The notes under the pieces: model-generated
What the model saw: the letters and a program-made list of their open reading frames with translations, nothing else
Database searches by the model: none
What the model was told of the DNA's origin: nothing
Program-made: the position numbers and the translations under genes
In this document: one piece after another, positions 1 through 12,400 of the stretch
How the letters are laid out: every line of letters begins with the position of its first letter
How positions within the stretch are numbered: the first letter of the stretch is position 1
From: Hordeum vulgare subsp. vulgare
Taxonomy: Eukaryota > Streptophyta > Magnoliopsida > Poales > Poaceae
DNA: 64,000 nucleotides
Reading direction: 5' to 3'
Assembly (NCBI RefSeq): GCF_904849725.1
Contig: NC_058519.1
Coordinates: forward strand, 188,779,703 to 188,843,702

Positions 1-1373
1 GGCAGTTAAAGATTATAATTTTTCATTCCATGCTTAAATAGATAGGAGTGGATAATGATTTATCTTGTGTGTCAACATGGATTAAAATGGTTATGACGTG
101 ATATGGTAGTATGGTATCTCCCTCTAAATAATTCGAGTGGTTTGATTAGCCCATGTGCAAACATGTAGTTGATTCAAAAACATTGCAACCTTCATGATAT
201 TTAAATTCAAGTTTTTATATCCTACTCATGCTATGTCCAAAGGTGACTACTTTCAATGCATGCTTATGACCATTTTCGCTCTCTAGGTGGTCGCCTCCCA
301 ATATTTTGCTAGCCTTCACATGTACTAAGCGGGAATACTGCTTGTGCATGTGATATCCTTAAACCAAGTTATTCCATATCAGTCCACCATACCTACCTAT
401 ATGCGGTACTACCCTGCCGTTCTAAGTAAATTGGCACGTGCCACCTCTAAATATTCAAATAAACATCTGATTTGTGCATTCATCTAGCTCATGGAGTGAC
501 GAGGCAGTCGGTATCTTCCATGATAAGCGAGTTATTCTCAAGACGGTTGTTTATTCACTCTCATTACACGAGAGAGGCTGGTAAAAAAGATGCACAATCC
601 TACATCATCAAAATCAATTAAAGAAAACTACTTGGAACACTTGTATGTTGGCAGGCACCTGTGGATTCGGTTAGTCGTGGTTTGTGTATGGATGGCGGAA
701 AGGAGTAACCTTTACATTTCTGTTTGGGAACCGCCAATAATGAATTTAGCATGGAAGCTACTAAAAACCCTTTTTGTAACATTGACAAGAAAAGTGCACC
801 TCCGAAAAACTGTACTTTCGCTCTTGTTTTAAACCTTGAGTCTAGCACCTCTGCAAATCAGTGCTTAACTCCGCGAAGGGCCTATCTATTTATTTTCATG
901 CTGAGTCATCACCCTCTTACCTGCAACATGAGACTAGAGAGCATTATTGTCATTTTTATGCATTGAGTCTAGTCAATGTTGAATATGCACATGAATATGA
1001 TCTTTTCTATTTTAAATTATAATGTTTAGTCACTTCTTAAATCTCAGAGGTGCTATGCATTTATGTTTTGCGCTCTCAGAAAGGGCTAGAGAAATACCAT
1101 TTCACTATATTGTATCATGATTATTTTGACAAACTATTGGCGTGTGAGATATCTTATTATTGCTTGCTAGTTACTTATGTATTTCCATGAGTAGATGAGA
1201 TATTTAGTTTTTATCATGGATGTGGTTATTTATGATTTATGTTGAAAACTTGAACACTAGCTAAGCATGTGTATAACGACGTGAACAAAAGAGTTTGTAA
1301 AAGTTTTCTTTATCACTTTCAGTTTATCAACTGAATTGCTTGAGGACAAGAAATACATTAAGCTTGGAGGATT
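1..1373 (+). mobile_element. 3' non-coding internal region of an Athila-like Gypsy element
   Basis: No credible coding region is present; the short ORFs around 590-966 overlap on both strands and match no domain. The segment leads directly into an LTR starting TGATACG at 1374 and ends with a purine-rich tract (1360-1373, AAGCTTGGAGGATT) of the kind that primes plus-strand synthesis. A phrase about 'tccaccatacctacctat' near 380-405 recurs near 58590-58610 in the 3' region of the Athila element, which supports the lineage. The upstream part lies outside the window. Confidence 0.7.
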
Positions 1374-2231
1374 TGATACGTCTCCAACGTATCTACTTTT
1401 CCAAACACTTATACTATGGTTTGACATCTAATTGGCATGATTTCAATGAAACTAACCAGTACTCGTGTTCTTTTTAGCAGAACTCCCTTGGTGTTATTTT
1501 TGTGCAGAAATAGAAGTTATCGGAATTGGATGAATTTTTTTGTGAATTATTTATGGGATTTATAATGAATTATGGAGCAAAGATCTGCTAGAGGAAGGTT
1601 GCCAGGAGGCCAGAAGCCAACAAGGTGCCCCCAGGTCGCATCCTAATGCCTTATGGGGCCCACGTGGATCATCCGACCCTAATTCTAGACCTATAAAATC
1701 ACATCTTTGGAGAGAAAAATCAGAGAGAAGTTTTCATCGCTTTTTATGAGACGGAGCCACCATCACCTCCTATTCTTCCTATGAAGGGTTGATCTAGAGT
1801 CCGTTTGGGGCTCCGGAGAGGGGGATCCATTGTCGTCATCATTGCCAACCCGTCTCCATCAACACCGCCATGTTACTCACCGCCGGGAGTGAGTAATTAC
1901 TTTGTAGGCTTGCTGGACGGTGGTGGGATTGGATGAGATTAAACATGTAATTGAGTTAAGATTTATAGGGCTTGATCCTTAGTATCCAATATGTTCTGAG
2001 ATTGATGTTGCTATAACTTTACTATGCTTAATGCTTTTCAGTAGGTCTCGAGTGCCATGTTTTAACGAATATAAGATTGATTTGGATCCTATCTTGCAAG
2101 TTGTATGCACCTACTATGTGTCTTGATCTGCATACCCCAATGTGAAAAGAATTGGGATTCGTTCTGGTGATTGTCGTAGTTTGAGGATTTCATCTATTCA
2201 CCATGTGTTAATTCTTTGTTCCAGAGATCTA
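1374..2231 (+). mobile_element. Truncated Athila-like 3' LTR
   Basis: Starts TGATACGTCTCC right after a polypurine tract and resembles Triticeae Athila-group LTRs in base order. It stops at about 2231, where a different LTR-like sequence begins with TGTGACGC. The start of Athila-type similarity is clear, but the usual 3' half ending in CA is absent. The simplest reading is that another Gypsy element inserted at 2232 and the rest of this LTR was lost or lies elsewhere. Confidence 0.7.
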
Positions 2232-2875
2232 TGTGACGCGCTCGATTTGAACGTACGGTAATCATACACGCAAATGCGTATGACCAAGCTCAAGGACTAA
2301 CGGGAACATATCACACCACAACTCTAGACAGAAATAAAAAAATACAAGCTTCATATTACAAGACAGGGCCTCGAGGGATAGAATACAGAAGCTCGATAAA
2401 TACACGAGTCTGCGGAAGCAACAAATATCTGGGTACACACATGAAACATGATAATGCCTTAGAGAAGGCTAGCACAAAAGATACATCAATCGAACAAGTA
2501 GAGGCCTCCTGCCTGGGAACCTCCTAAACTACTACTGGTCTTCAACTACCTCCCCGTAGTAGTAGGCATCATCGGGGTAGCAGTCTTCATCGGTGGGATA
2601 TGCCATCTCCTAGGCTCCATCATCTGGTCGCAGCAACGGATCAAGGGAAAAGGGGGAGCAAAGCAATGGTGAGTACTCATCCAAAGTACTAGAAAGACTC
2701 GCATCAGAACTATGCTAAGTATGCATCAATATCAAAGGGAAGGGGGTTATAAGTGGATTGACTGCAGCAATGCGAAAATAGAGGGAAGGGACTAGTCCTA
2801 TCGAAGACTAGCATCTTCAAGGGTCTTGCAACAATAGATGTGAGTAGAAAAAGTAACATAGATATAAAGTCATAC
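2232..2875. mobile_element. Gypsy LTR fragment starting TGTGACGC
   Basis: Begins TGTGACGCGCTCG, a start typical of long Tekay/Del-type LTRs in cereals. It contains no ORF of note. It is cut off at 2875 by the terminal TG of the minus-strand Athila-like LTR at 2876. No partner LTR or internal region was found in the window, so strand and family are left open. Confidence 0.5.
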
Positions 2876-4471
2876 TGTTGCAGCAGCAAATTTCCCTTAC
2901 ACGGAGACTGTAAGGTTTATCGAACCAAGAGGACTCCTAGGCTCAACAAGTAGGTGTATTCCACCCTAGCGCTAGCAGAAGACGTGGACCTGCACACACA
3001 ACAAATAACTTTTCTCCCAACGATTACATATAGGTTGTCAATATCTCCGGCCTTGTAGTTTGCAAAGGATCAAACACAAGCGGGAAGGTAATAGTGATTG
3101 CAACGGAAAAGTAAATGAAACCGGTAAATGATGGAGGTGTAAACAATGATGGTGATATGGACCGGAGTCACATGATGTTCACTAGTGATGTCACTCTCCC
3201 AAAAGACGATAAACAACTATGCTTGGGTAAACAAATCACAGTTGGGCAATTGATAGAATTATGATCGCACCACAATGCTAATTATGCTACTTGATAGTTA
3301 GAGGTTCAATAGTAATGGGCAGTACGCCAAGACAAGTAGACCGTTTATTCATCAGCATCTACTTACTAATCATCCAACTTGAGACATCTATCCAGAACAT
3401 ATCTGCGGTATTAAGTTGCGAGCCCCACCGAAAGTGTAATCTCAAAGAAATGGACAACTGCATTAACGAACTATGTGTAAGGTAAACAATCCTTGCAACC
3501 ATGGTCACAAGCACCGTTGTTTTCTCCCTAGTGGCAACAAGCACATCCCCTAGTCTCATGTCTTTGTCACTCAATCTAGACATTGAGGGGCCTGAACCCA
3601 CAATCATGCATAACGCTCCCTCTTGGAGTTACAATCTACTACTTGGCCAAAGCAATAAATAGCAATGGAGAACATACACGGATCACTAAGGAACATAATA
3701 TAAAAGGATAATCAAATATATAACTCATAACAATCTGAACATAATCTCATAATCCATCGGATCCCAAAAAACCGAGCATATCAATAGCAAGAGAATTACA
3801 TAGATGCCTTGATCATGTAGGGAAGCTCACAAGGACTAACCATTGAAGCACAAGATTGGAGAGAAGACATCACGTAGCTACTTGTCATGGACTCATGGTC
3901 CAAGGAGGACTAGTCACGGCACATCCGGGGAGCGACCATGGTGGTGGAGAAGCTCCCGGAGGTCAATCCTCCCTCTGTCAGGGTGCCGGGAAGAGGTCTC
4001 TTGACGCTCCCGATCTTGGAATCGCTGCGCCGGTGGAACGATGGAGAAATTCGTGATTCCAAAAAGTCTGCGAGGGTTTCCTCTCGGGACTCTAAATATA
4101 GGCCAAAGGAGGGCACCGGAGGAGGTAGGACCCACCCAGGCAACCTCCTGGCGCGGGCTAGGGCCTGGCCGCGCTAGCAGGCCGCCTGGGAGGCCCCTGG
4201 CCCCCCTCTGGCCCTTGTTCGGTGATGCGGAAGCTTCTGTTTCGCTGATTTTTTTATATATTTTTTTCTGGATTTTTTCGGGCTTCGAAAAATTGGGTAA
4301 AAGCCCCTGCAGAATAGACATCAGCAGACAGACACTGGCACTGGGTGCACTGAGTTAGTAGGTTAGTCCAAATATGTGTAAAATGATATAGAAGTGTAGC
4401 AAACCATATAAGAATGACACGCAAAAGATTATAGAACAAGCAGAAATTATAGATACGTTTGGGATGTATCA
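2876..4471 (-). mobile_element. 3' LTR of minus-strand Athila-like element
   Basis: On the minus strand the LTR starts TGATACATCCC (4471 downward) and ends in CA at 2876, giving 1,596 bp with TG...CA termini. Just outside its start (4472-4485) is a purine tract AAGCGTGGGGATGT on the minus strand, which fixes it as the 3' LTR. The short ORFs inside (3856-4358) overlap on both strands and are not genes. A GC-rich inverted repeat lies at 4148-4177. The base before 2876 is preceded by CATAC, but no matching duplicate was found because the 5' LTR is missing. Confidence 0.75.
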
Positions 4472-7231
4472 ACATCCCCACGCTTAATTTCTGCTCGTCC
4501 TTAAGTTGATAAATGATAACACAATAATTTCTGTGGTGACATGCTAACACACATATAAGAACTTAAAAGTTAAGCAGGTGAGATATGCAATTCAAGTCAA
4601 GACAATAACAAGAAAGAGTCTATATCTAGTATTGAATTTAGCAAAGTAAGAACGTAAAGGTGCAAGAGCTCTCGCTGTCCTTGACTCGAATGTCTCCAAA
4701 TGGTGTTTGCGCGCAAGAAGTGGGAGATGTGTTGAGATCATAAAATATTTTTTAATTGAGAACTCGATCTACTAAACCTCACACTTAGTCTCCTTCGGAA
4801 ACTTATTTTGACTCATCCCCAGACCACTAGTCAGGCACAAGTCAAAATGATCCTCTCCCTTTCGATTTTGAGCACTCATGCAATGGATGAGAGTAATCAA
4901 GATATGTTGGAACTTAGGATGGAAAATAGAATAATGATGGGGAATGAAGACAAAAAGGTGTGAAAAGCTCACATCAATGAGGACAACCATACGCGAGAGA
5001 AAGCCAAATGATAGATATGATGTGAGGACTAGGGATTGCCATGTAATGGATGCACATATGAGCTAATGTAAACTCTCCAATGGAATTAGTGGGGATGCAT
5101 CCAACTTGTTTGCTCATGAAGACCTAGAGCTCATTTGAGGAGGCTCACCATTGGAATATGCAAACCAAGTTCTATAGTGTAAGGGTCCCTACGTAGTTAT
5201 GCATGAATGATAATCTCTATGTACTACCAATATAGTAATGGAGTACGAGTGTGGATCTTTCATAAGGAATAGTAGTGTTGCCCCCTTCTCTCTTTTTTTT
5301 TCTCTTTTTTTATTTTTGTTGCCTCCTTGGCTCTTTTTTTTATCTCTCATTTGTCCTCTTTGGGATCTTTTGTTTTGTCCACTTTGGGATCTTTTCCTCT
5401 CTTAAGGGCAACACTCTATGTTTTACATGAATAAAAAGAAAAATCATCACACTTTATAAGAAGTACTCAACATAAAGACAAGTGAAAACTATCATGATGT
5501 ATGCAAATGTATGCCTCTGCGAGTGTAGCAGGATTTGCAATGATACTAGCGCGTCATGTAGCAATAATTTTGGGAAAGGCCCAACTATCATGCGGCTCTA
5601 TGATCAAGCAAAAGCATGTATGACATGAAGATCAAGTCATGAGATGGTGGATGTTTCATGTCAATGTATCTCTGAAAGGCTATGGAAATGCCTTAGTAGG
5701 TAGGTATGGTGGCTGTTTTGAGCAAAGATATAATGAGGCTTATGTATGACAGAGCATATCATGTCATGGGTTTGGATGCACCGGTGGAGTTTGCATCAAC
5801 TCTCAACGTGAGAAAGGGAAATGCACTGTATCGAAGAGGGTAGCAAAATATGGATGGTGGAAATGCCAACAATCGAATACTCACATTAGTCTGAAGAACT
5901 CATACACTTATTATCGGTAACTCTCTATCTACTTAGTAAATTCACAAAGAGACAAGTACCCCGAGGAGGAGTGTTTGGGGGTTTGGTTATCCTTGCGCAT
6001 CCTCGACTCATGGTAACGTGAGGGTACTCTATATATTCCAACACCTCTAGAGGTTAGAGATCAATTTAGTAGCTAGAGTTCTCAACTAATTTTTAGTTTT
6101 TGAAAAACACACGAATTTCCCAAAATACGACACCTATCACTAATAGGCTCAAGCTCTTGGCAGCAATAGTCCAAACATTACTCAAATCAATACCTCAAAA
6201 CTATTGCAAGTTACTAATATACTTAAATAGCAACCTCAATTACCTACTCATGCAAGACACACAACTCAGTGCAACCAGCCAACTCTCTAAACAAGATAAG
6301 CATGATAACTCAAGATAGTTCCAAAATCAACCTAAATAATAGCTCTTAAAAAGATAACCATGAAAACTAAGAGCTAAGCATGACAGTAGCTATGAAAATA
6401 TGAAGAACACACAAAAAGGATAAGAATGAAAACCTATGTTGTGTTCTAGAGTGAAATGGAGCGTGTCTCTCCCCCAAACAAGGTAGGAAAACTAAAACAA
6501 GCTAAAAAGCAAAGAGCTGGACGCTCCAAGTATAGCACATAACATATGAAGTGATAAAAATATAGCATGGAGATGGACGAGCTGATGATTGTTCATAGAG
6601 AAGGGGATGCACGGGGGCATCCCCAGGCTTAGACGCTTGACTCTCCTTGAATATTTCTTGGGGTGCATGGGGGCATCCCCAAGCTTGAGCGTTTGACATT
6701 CCTGTATCTTCTTTCATCAACTCTCCCATCGCATACTTGAAAACTTCCTTAATACGAAACTCATCATATGATTAGAGTGGATAGTTCCCTTAATAAAATA
6801 ATTCATTACCTTCTGGAAATAAAGATTTTCATGAAAAGCTACTACTTCTTATGAATGCCAAAAGGTTTTTGCAACTAAAAAGTAAGCTTTAGTATTTGCA
6901 AAACAATGAAAACACAAAACATGGCAGAATCTGTGAAAAACAGAACAACAGATAGTAAATAATTTATTAGGGGTACTTCTGAAACTTAAATTGAAAAAAT
7001 CGGAACAGATGCCAGAAACACAATTATATAGAGCATGCTTTCAAAACAATTCAGATAAAAAAGATGATCTGGTGATATTTGGCGATTTTTTCCGTCGGGC
7101 AGACAGAATCTGTTTTTGGACAACATGTCACAACTTTTGAACTTTCTTGCAATCGGAGGCTATAACTTGGCACAAAGCTTAAAAATAAAGATACAATGAT
7201 ATTTCTACAGTAGTAAGACACATCAATACCA
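4472..7231 (-). mobile_element. Long 3' non-coding region of minus-strand Athila-like element
   Basis: About 2.8 kb without a supportable gene lies between the protease remnant and the 3' LTR. It holds pyrimidine-rich runs on the plus strand (5285-5400) and two 'gggggcatcccc' phrases (6612 and 6670). The stretch around 5115-5190 is recognisably related to 62711-62785 in the right-hand element, so the two belong to related families. Short ORFs here (6100-6318, 6502-6729) show no domain. Confidence 0.65.
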
Positions 7232-8806
7232 CTAAAACAGAAAGTAAAAACAAATTGGGTTGCCTCCCAACAAGCGCTTTCTTTTATGCCTTTGAGTTGG
7301 GCATAATGCAAGAAGATCAAGTGTTATCAACTCCAAAAGAATAACTTGCCCGAGTAACGGACTCATAAGGTAACTTAATATTCTTTCTAGGAAGTGTTCC
7401 ATTCCCTTTTTAAGAGGAAATTGGAATTTAATAATTCCCTCTATCATGTCAACGATAGCACCAATGGTGCGAAGAAAAGGGCGTTCCAAAATAATTGGAC
7501 ATGAAGGATCATATTCAATGTCCATAATAAGAAAATCAATGGGCACATAATTATCATTGACAATAATAAGCACATCATCAATTCTCCCTAAAGGTTTCTT
7601 GATGGAAGAATCAACAAGACGAACACCAAAAGAACATGGATCAAAAGGTTTCCAATCAAGCATATCATACATTCTTTTGGGCATAACGGAAGCACTAGGT
7701 CCAACATCACATAAAGCAAAGCAAGAGATATTATTCAATTTAATTTTGACCATAGGATCCCAACCATCTTCTAGTTTCCTAGGAATAGAAGTCTCTAGCT
7801 TGAGCTTCTCCTCCCTTTCTTTGATAATAGCACTGGTAATATGCTTAGTGAAGGTAATATTGAGTGTACTAGTGTGGGGGCCCTTAGGCATTCTTTGCAA
7901 AAAGGTGATAATTTAGGATAGACTACAATTATCAAAATTAAGATTACTACCATTAGATAAAGTGGTAGTAATGTCATCTAAGATCATTCTTTTGGTAGTC
8001 TCTAAATTCAAAGGACCTTCTTTTCCTATAGTTGATGTATTAGCATCACCATTAATAGGTCAGTTGGGACTAGGAGTGCGATGGGTGCTAAAAGTTTGGA
8101 GATCCTCAACAACTTGTATAGTAGCAATGGTAGTGTGTGTAGGAAGGCTCTTAATTCTCTCTTCCTTTTCTCTAGCCCATCTATCTTTAAGTTTGGCTAG
8201 CATTCTTATGTTCTCATTAATTTGGACTAGGATAGCATTCATGGGTGTGGTATTCCTTTCCTCAACTGGGGAAGTTCTAATTTTAAGCATCTCTGCATCA
8301 TGAGCTATGTTGTCCACCTTCAAAGAGAGACTATCTAATTTTCTAGTTTAGATTCTACACTCTTGTTGAAGGCTTTTTAAGAAGTGATAAAATCCTTAAG
8401 CATGCTCTCTAATTCAAAAGTTCAGTTTTTGGTGCTAGGATAATTGTTATTGTTCCCATAGTTGTTGGATGGGAACGGTCTAGGATTGCTACCAAAATTA
8501 CTCCTATAAGCATTGTTATGGAAGTTCCTTTCTTTCTTGAGCAACCAAATAATTTAAAGGAACATCATGAGGATCAATAGGAGCTTCCTTAGTAAGTAAA
8601 GTCATGATCATGTCAACCTTATCATTAAGGGAGGAGATCTCCTCAACAGAGTTTACCTTCCTACCTGTTGGAAATCTCTCGGTGTGCCATTGAAAATAAT
8701 TTGTCATCATCTCATACAATAGCTTTGTGGTAGCACCAAGTGTAGTTTACATAAAGGTTCCTCCCGCGACCGAGTCTAACATGGTTTGTCTATTTTCCAT
8801 ATGCTA
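7232..8806 (-). pseudogene. Athila-like gag C-terminus and aspartic protease (broken)
   Basis: Read from high to low coordinates, about 8806-8516 encodes Athila-type Gag C-terminal sequence (NYFQWHTERFPTGRKVNSVEE), then a degenerate spacer (8323-8060). A protease-like ORF follows at 7900-7232, with the active-site motif degraded to CDVGPS where DLGAS or DTGAS is usual. Retropepsin features such as the ILERPFLRT segment are recognisable. Stops separate the pieces. Directly after the protease the reading frame runs into the non-coding 3' region; no reverse transcriptase, RNase H or integrase follows. The copy is therefore a non-autonomous, pol-less Athila derivative. The right edge near 8806 abuts Tat-1, and gag N-terminus and 5' LTR are missing. 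Confidence 0.8.
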
Positions 8807-9428
8807 GCTCTCGCAAGCACCTCAATGTTTTAACCTTGGAAGTTCAGGGTCCAAGATTGGATTAACTCGCCAAGAGTACATGGGGTTTATGGGGTGAATC
8901 GCAAAGCATACTGTCCAGTATAACCATTGTAATGCGTTAATTTTTCGCTAACCAAGAGGGTATTAAGGCGGAACTCAATGATTCAGAAGCCCTCAAGTGA
9001 CCTATGATTAAGGAAAAACGGGCATAGGATTGCAGAAGACAAAGCTATTACTCCTAAACAACCTAGGGACTAGTAGCCCCCAAGTAAGCTGGTTTTTATC
9101 GTTCATGATCATACATTAGCGCCTATGTTTGAACCGTGCATCAAGTCACTTGGTCCTCTTTGGCTTATTAGTATCTATGTTTGAACGATGACAACAGGGC
9201 GACTCGTCCTCTTTGATACTAATAGCATCCATGTTTGAATGGCCTCCTTGGCGGCGACTCATCCTGTTGGGCGGCTTACTTAATCAATAAAGACTCATGC
9301 TCGACATATAGCCTGAAACGGCAGAGACCCCGGATTTCGTGGGAGCCGGCTTTATTGTTCCACGGGCTTTATTTCGACAAATAGTACACAAATACTAAAC
9401 TATGTACATGGATAAGGAGTCGATGGCT
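8807..9428 (-). repeat. Tat-1 3' untranslated region with about 53-bp tandem repeats
   Basis: Non-coding stretch downstream of the integrase end. Three related units, each starting with a 'tatgtttgaa' core, begin near 9119, 9171 and 9225, a period of 52-54 bp, with 'gactcgtcctctttg'-like text shared between units. A 'tagcccccaag' phrase near 9077, common in Tat 3' regions, is present. The 3' LTR expected next is missing. Confidence 0.6.
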
Positions 9429-10800
9429 CTAAGTGTAGTAAGGCCGTAGATGAGAAATGTTCCACGGGCGAGTCGTCTCTTCCTCCGAGGTTGGCTTGTT
9501 AGGGCGAAGATGAATCAAGTAGTAAGAGCCGTTGCGAAGGCTTTTGTTGACGACGAAAGGTCCTTCCCGTGGAGGCGAGCGCTTGTGCATGCCCGTGTGA
9601 TCTTGAATCAGTCGAGGCACTAAGTCGCCCTCCTAGAAGACGCGACTCTTGACCCGTCGACTGTGATAACGACGCATGTCTTGTTGGTAGATAGACTATC
9701 GTGTTGCGGCTAAATCACTCTCTTCCTCTAGAGCATCCAAGGAATCCTGGTGTGCTTGTTCATTATCTGCTTCTACGTACGAGGCGACTCTGGGAGAATC
9801 ATGCCTTATATTGCATGGAAGAACCGCCTCGGCCCGATAGACGAGAAAAAAGGGAGTATAACCAGTGGATCTATTTGGTGTTGTTCTGATGCTCCAAAGT
9901 ACTGAAGGAAGCTCTTTAACCCAACAACCCAGAGTGCAATACAAAGGAACCATGAGATGGGGCTTGATTCCACGCAATATCTCCTGGTTAGCCCGCTCAG
10001 CTTGACCATTGGACTGTGGATGAGCAAATACATATACATCAAGTCAGATGTGCTCTCGCCGACAAAACTACTTCATTGCCCCCTTAGACAAATTAGTACC
10101 ATTATCAGTAACGATGTTGTGGGGATAACCAAAATGGAAAATCAGCTTCTTGAGGAACTTGACTGTCGTCTTTGCCTCACAATTGCTAACCAACTCTGCT
10201 TCAACCCACTTGGTAAATTTATCAACCACCACCAACAGATGAGTCTTTTTGTCGGAAGACATTTTAAACGGGCCAACCATATAAAGCCCCCATACCGCGA
10301 AAGGCCATGTGATTGGGATCATGCCAAACTCCTAAGCCAACACATGTACTTGACATCCAAATTCTGACACACATAACACCGACGCACTATATCCTCTGCA
10401 TCGGCATGAGCCGTCAACCAGTAAAAACCATGGCGAAAAGCTTTTGACACCAAAGATCATGACCCCGCGTGATGTCCACAGTCGCCATCATGTATCTCAT
10501 TTATAATATCTCACCCTTCTTCTGGTGAAACACTGCGCTGAAAAACCCCACAGGTGGTCCGTTTGTGTAACTCTTATTTATGGATAACCATGGACTTGCA
10601 CTGCCGTACGATCTTTCTAGCAAAACTTTCATCAGTCGGCAACTGACCTCGGGCTAGATAAGCCGTGTAAGGTACTGTCCAGTCAGGAATCGCACGGAGA
10701 GCCACCGCCAACAGTGATTCCGGGTAAGGAGCTGCTATGTGTTCTTCAGAAAGCAACTTCAGAGAAGGGTTATGTAAGACATCCAAGAACACATTGGGGG
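9429..10800 (-). pseudogene. Tat-1 integrase (broken)
   Basis: From 10800 down: an HHCC-type zinc region with HDGDCGHHAG and a paired-cysteine motif, then the catalytic core from about 10322 (AVWGLYMVGPF, VTDNGTN), then the C-terminal part (ELPSVLWSIRTTPNRSTGYTPF, 9977-9696) and the end at 9429 (NISHLRPYYT). The first catalytic aspartate, normally in WGLDMVGPF, reads Y here; the second aspartate survives in TDNGT. Several frameshifts and stops split the ORFs at 10322-10068, 9977-9696 and 9620-9429. Integrase would insert element cDNA into nuclear DNA; this copy cannot be functional. Confidence 0.85.
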
Positions 10801-10861
10801 GGGGGGGAACAGGCTTACGTCGTGATCCAAGTCGCGATAAAGCATCAGCCGCCTCTTTCTA

Positions 10862-11443
10862 TCAACGATCAATACGATCAACTTGGTAACCATGAAAATG
10901 ACACGCCAATTCGGTTACCGCACGCCTATAAGCCGCCATCAATGGGTCTTTGGAATAACAAGATCCTGATACTTGTTGAGCCACCAAATCTGAGTCGCCT
11001 AAGCATCTGACCCGGTTAAGGTTCATGTCCTTAGATATCCTGAGCCCATGGAGCAACGCCTCATACTCAGCAGCATTGTTGGTGCAAGGAAATATGAGTC
11101 GCAAAACATAGCAAAAGTTGTCGCATCGTGGGGAAGATAACACCACTCCAGCTCCCGAGCCCTCCAATTGCCTAGAACCATCAAAATGAATAGTCCAGTG
11201 TGTGTTATCGGGCCTATCTTCCAGAAATTGCAACTCGGTCCAATCGTTGATAAAATCCACCAGAGCTTGAGACTTGATGGATGTGCGAGGCATATACTTC
11301 ATATGGTGAGGACCAAGCTCTATCGCCCATTTAGCAATCCGCCTAGTGGCTTCACGGCCGTGTATAATGTCCCCAATTGGCGTAGAACTGACCACGGTAA
11401 CCGGATGCTCCACGAAGTAGTGCTTCAATTTCCGTCTTGCCAT
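10862..11443 (-). pseudogene. Tat-1 archaeal-type RNase H (second RNase H domain)
   Basis: A continuous ORF of 193 codons. Motifs include WTIHFDGSRQLEGSGAGVVL near the middle, NNAAEYEALLHGL, and GDSDLVAQQVSG, which together give the D-E-D catalytic pattern of RNase HI-like folds. The N-terminal part still holds the end of the retroviral RNase H (RKLKHYFVEHPVTVVSSTPI) and the connecting SQALVDFINDWTE segment. This duplicate domain separates reverse transcriptase from integrase in Tat elements. It is the best preserved part of Tat-1, although its neighbours in the same polyprotein are broken. Confidence 0.85.
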
Positions 11444-11464
11444 AAAAATTCCAAAGACCAGCTT

Positions 11465-12400
11465 CTACCAATGTGGATATCGTTGTTTGGACAGAGTCAA
11501 TACCTCACTGACAACATATATTGGCCGTTGAACCGGATATTCCTTGCCTTCTTCCTTGCATTCAACAACCGCCGCTACACTCACTTCTTTAGAGTTAGCC
11601 ACAATGTACATGAGCATTGGTTCCTTGTCAATTTGGGCTGCTAACACGGGCGGCTCAGCAAGTTGCTTCTTAAGGGCCTCGAAAGCCTCATTAGATGCAT
11701 TGGTCCAAACAAAGTGATCCTTTTTTGAGCAACTGATAAAGAGGGATGGCCTTCTCACCAAGGAGACTTCTGAGACGACTGAGTGCTGCAATACGACCCG
11801 CCATACGCTAGACCTGACTAATGTTAGCCTGCTTACCAAGCGGGGTTATCGCCTTGATCTTGTCCGAGTTAGCTTCAATGCCATGCTCTGACACCAGGAA
11901 TCCCAATAACGTTCCTGTTGGAACCCCAAACACACACTTGGTAGGGTTAAGCTTCATCTGACACACCCGAAGGTTGTTGAATGTCTCCTTGAGAACTCCT
12001 AAAAGTGTCTCCTTGTTCTGTGATTTCACCAAGATGTCATCGACATAAGCATGAACGTTACGTCCAATCTGATTGTGCAAACAATTCTGAATGGAACGTT
12101 GATAAGTCGCCCTCCACTCTTAAGTCGAAAAGGCATTGAGACATAGCAAAAGCTACAAAAAGGAGTTATAAAGGCCGTATTCTCCTGGTCCTCCTTGGCC
12201 ATCTTGATATAGTGATAACCAGAGTATGCATCTAGAAAGCACAAACTCTCACAACCCATCGTAGAGTCAATGATTTGATCGATACGGGTAAGGGCAAAAG
12301 GATCGTTCGGACAAGCTTTGTTGAGGTCTGTATAGTCGATGCACACTCAAAAGGTGTCATTCATCTTGCGAACTAAGACCGGGTCATCCAACCACTCAGG
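11465..12400 (-). pseudogene. Tat-1 reverse transcriptase and first RNase H (broken)
   Basis: Reverse transcriptase pieces run from about 12346: MCIDYTDLNKACPNDPF and CFLDAYSGYHYIKMA, then after a frameshift AYVDDILVKSQ with the catalytic YVDD (ORF 12080-11808), then KLNPTKCVFGVPTGTLLGF. The RNase H follows at about 11800-11465 (FEALKKQLAEPPVL through SEVLTLSKQRYP). Frameshifts occur near 12100 and 11810-11840. The expected product copies element RNA into DNA inside virus-like particles; the reading frame is not intact. Confidence 0.85.

Noticed and set aside
1..1373. Host gene exons
   Set aside because: Short overlapping ORFs, no domain, and the context leads into an LTR.
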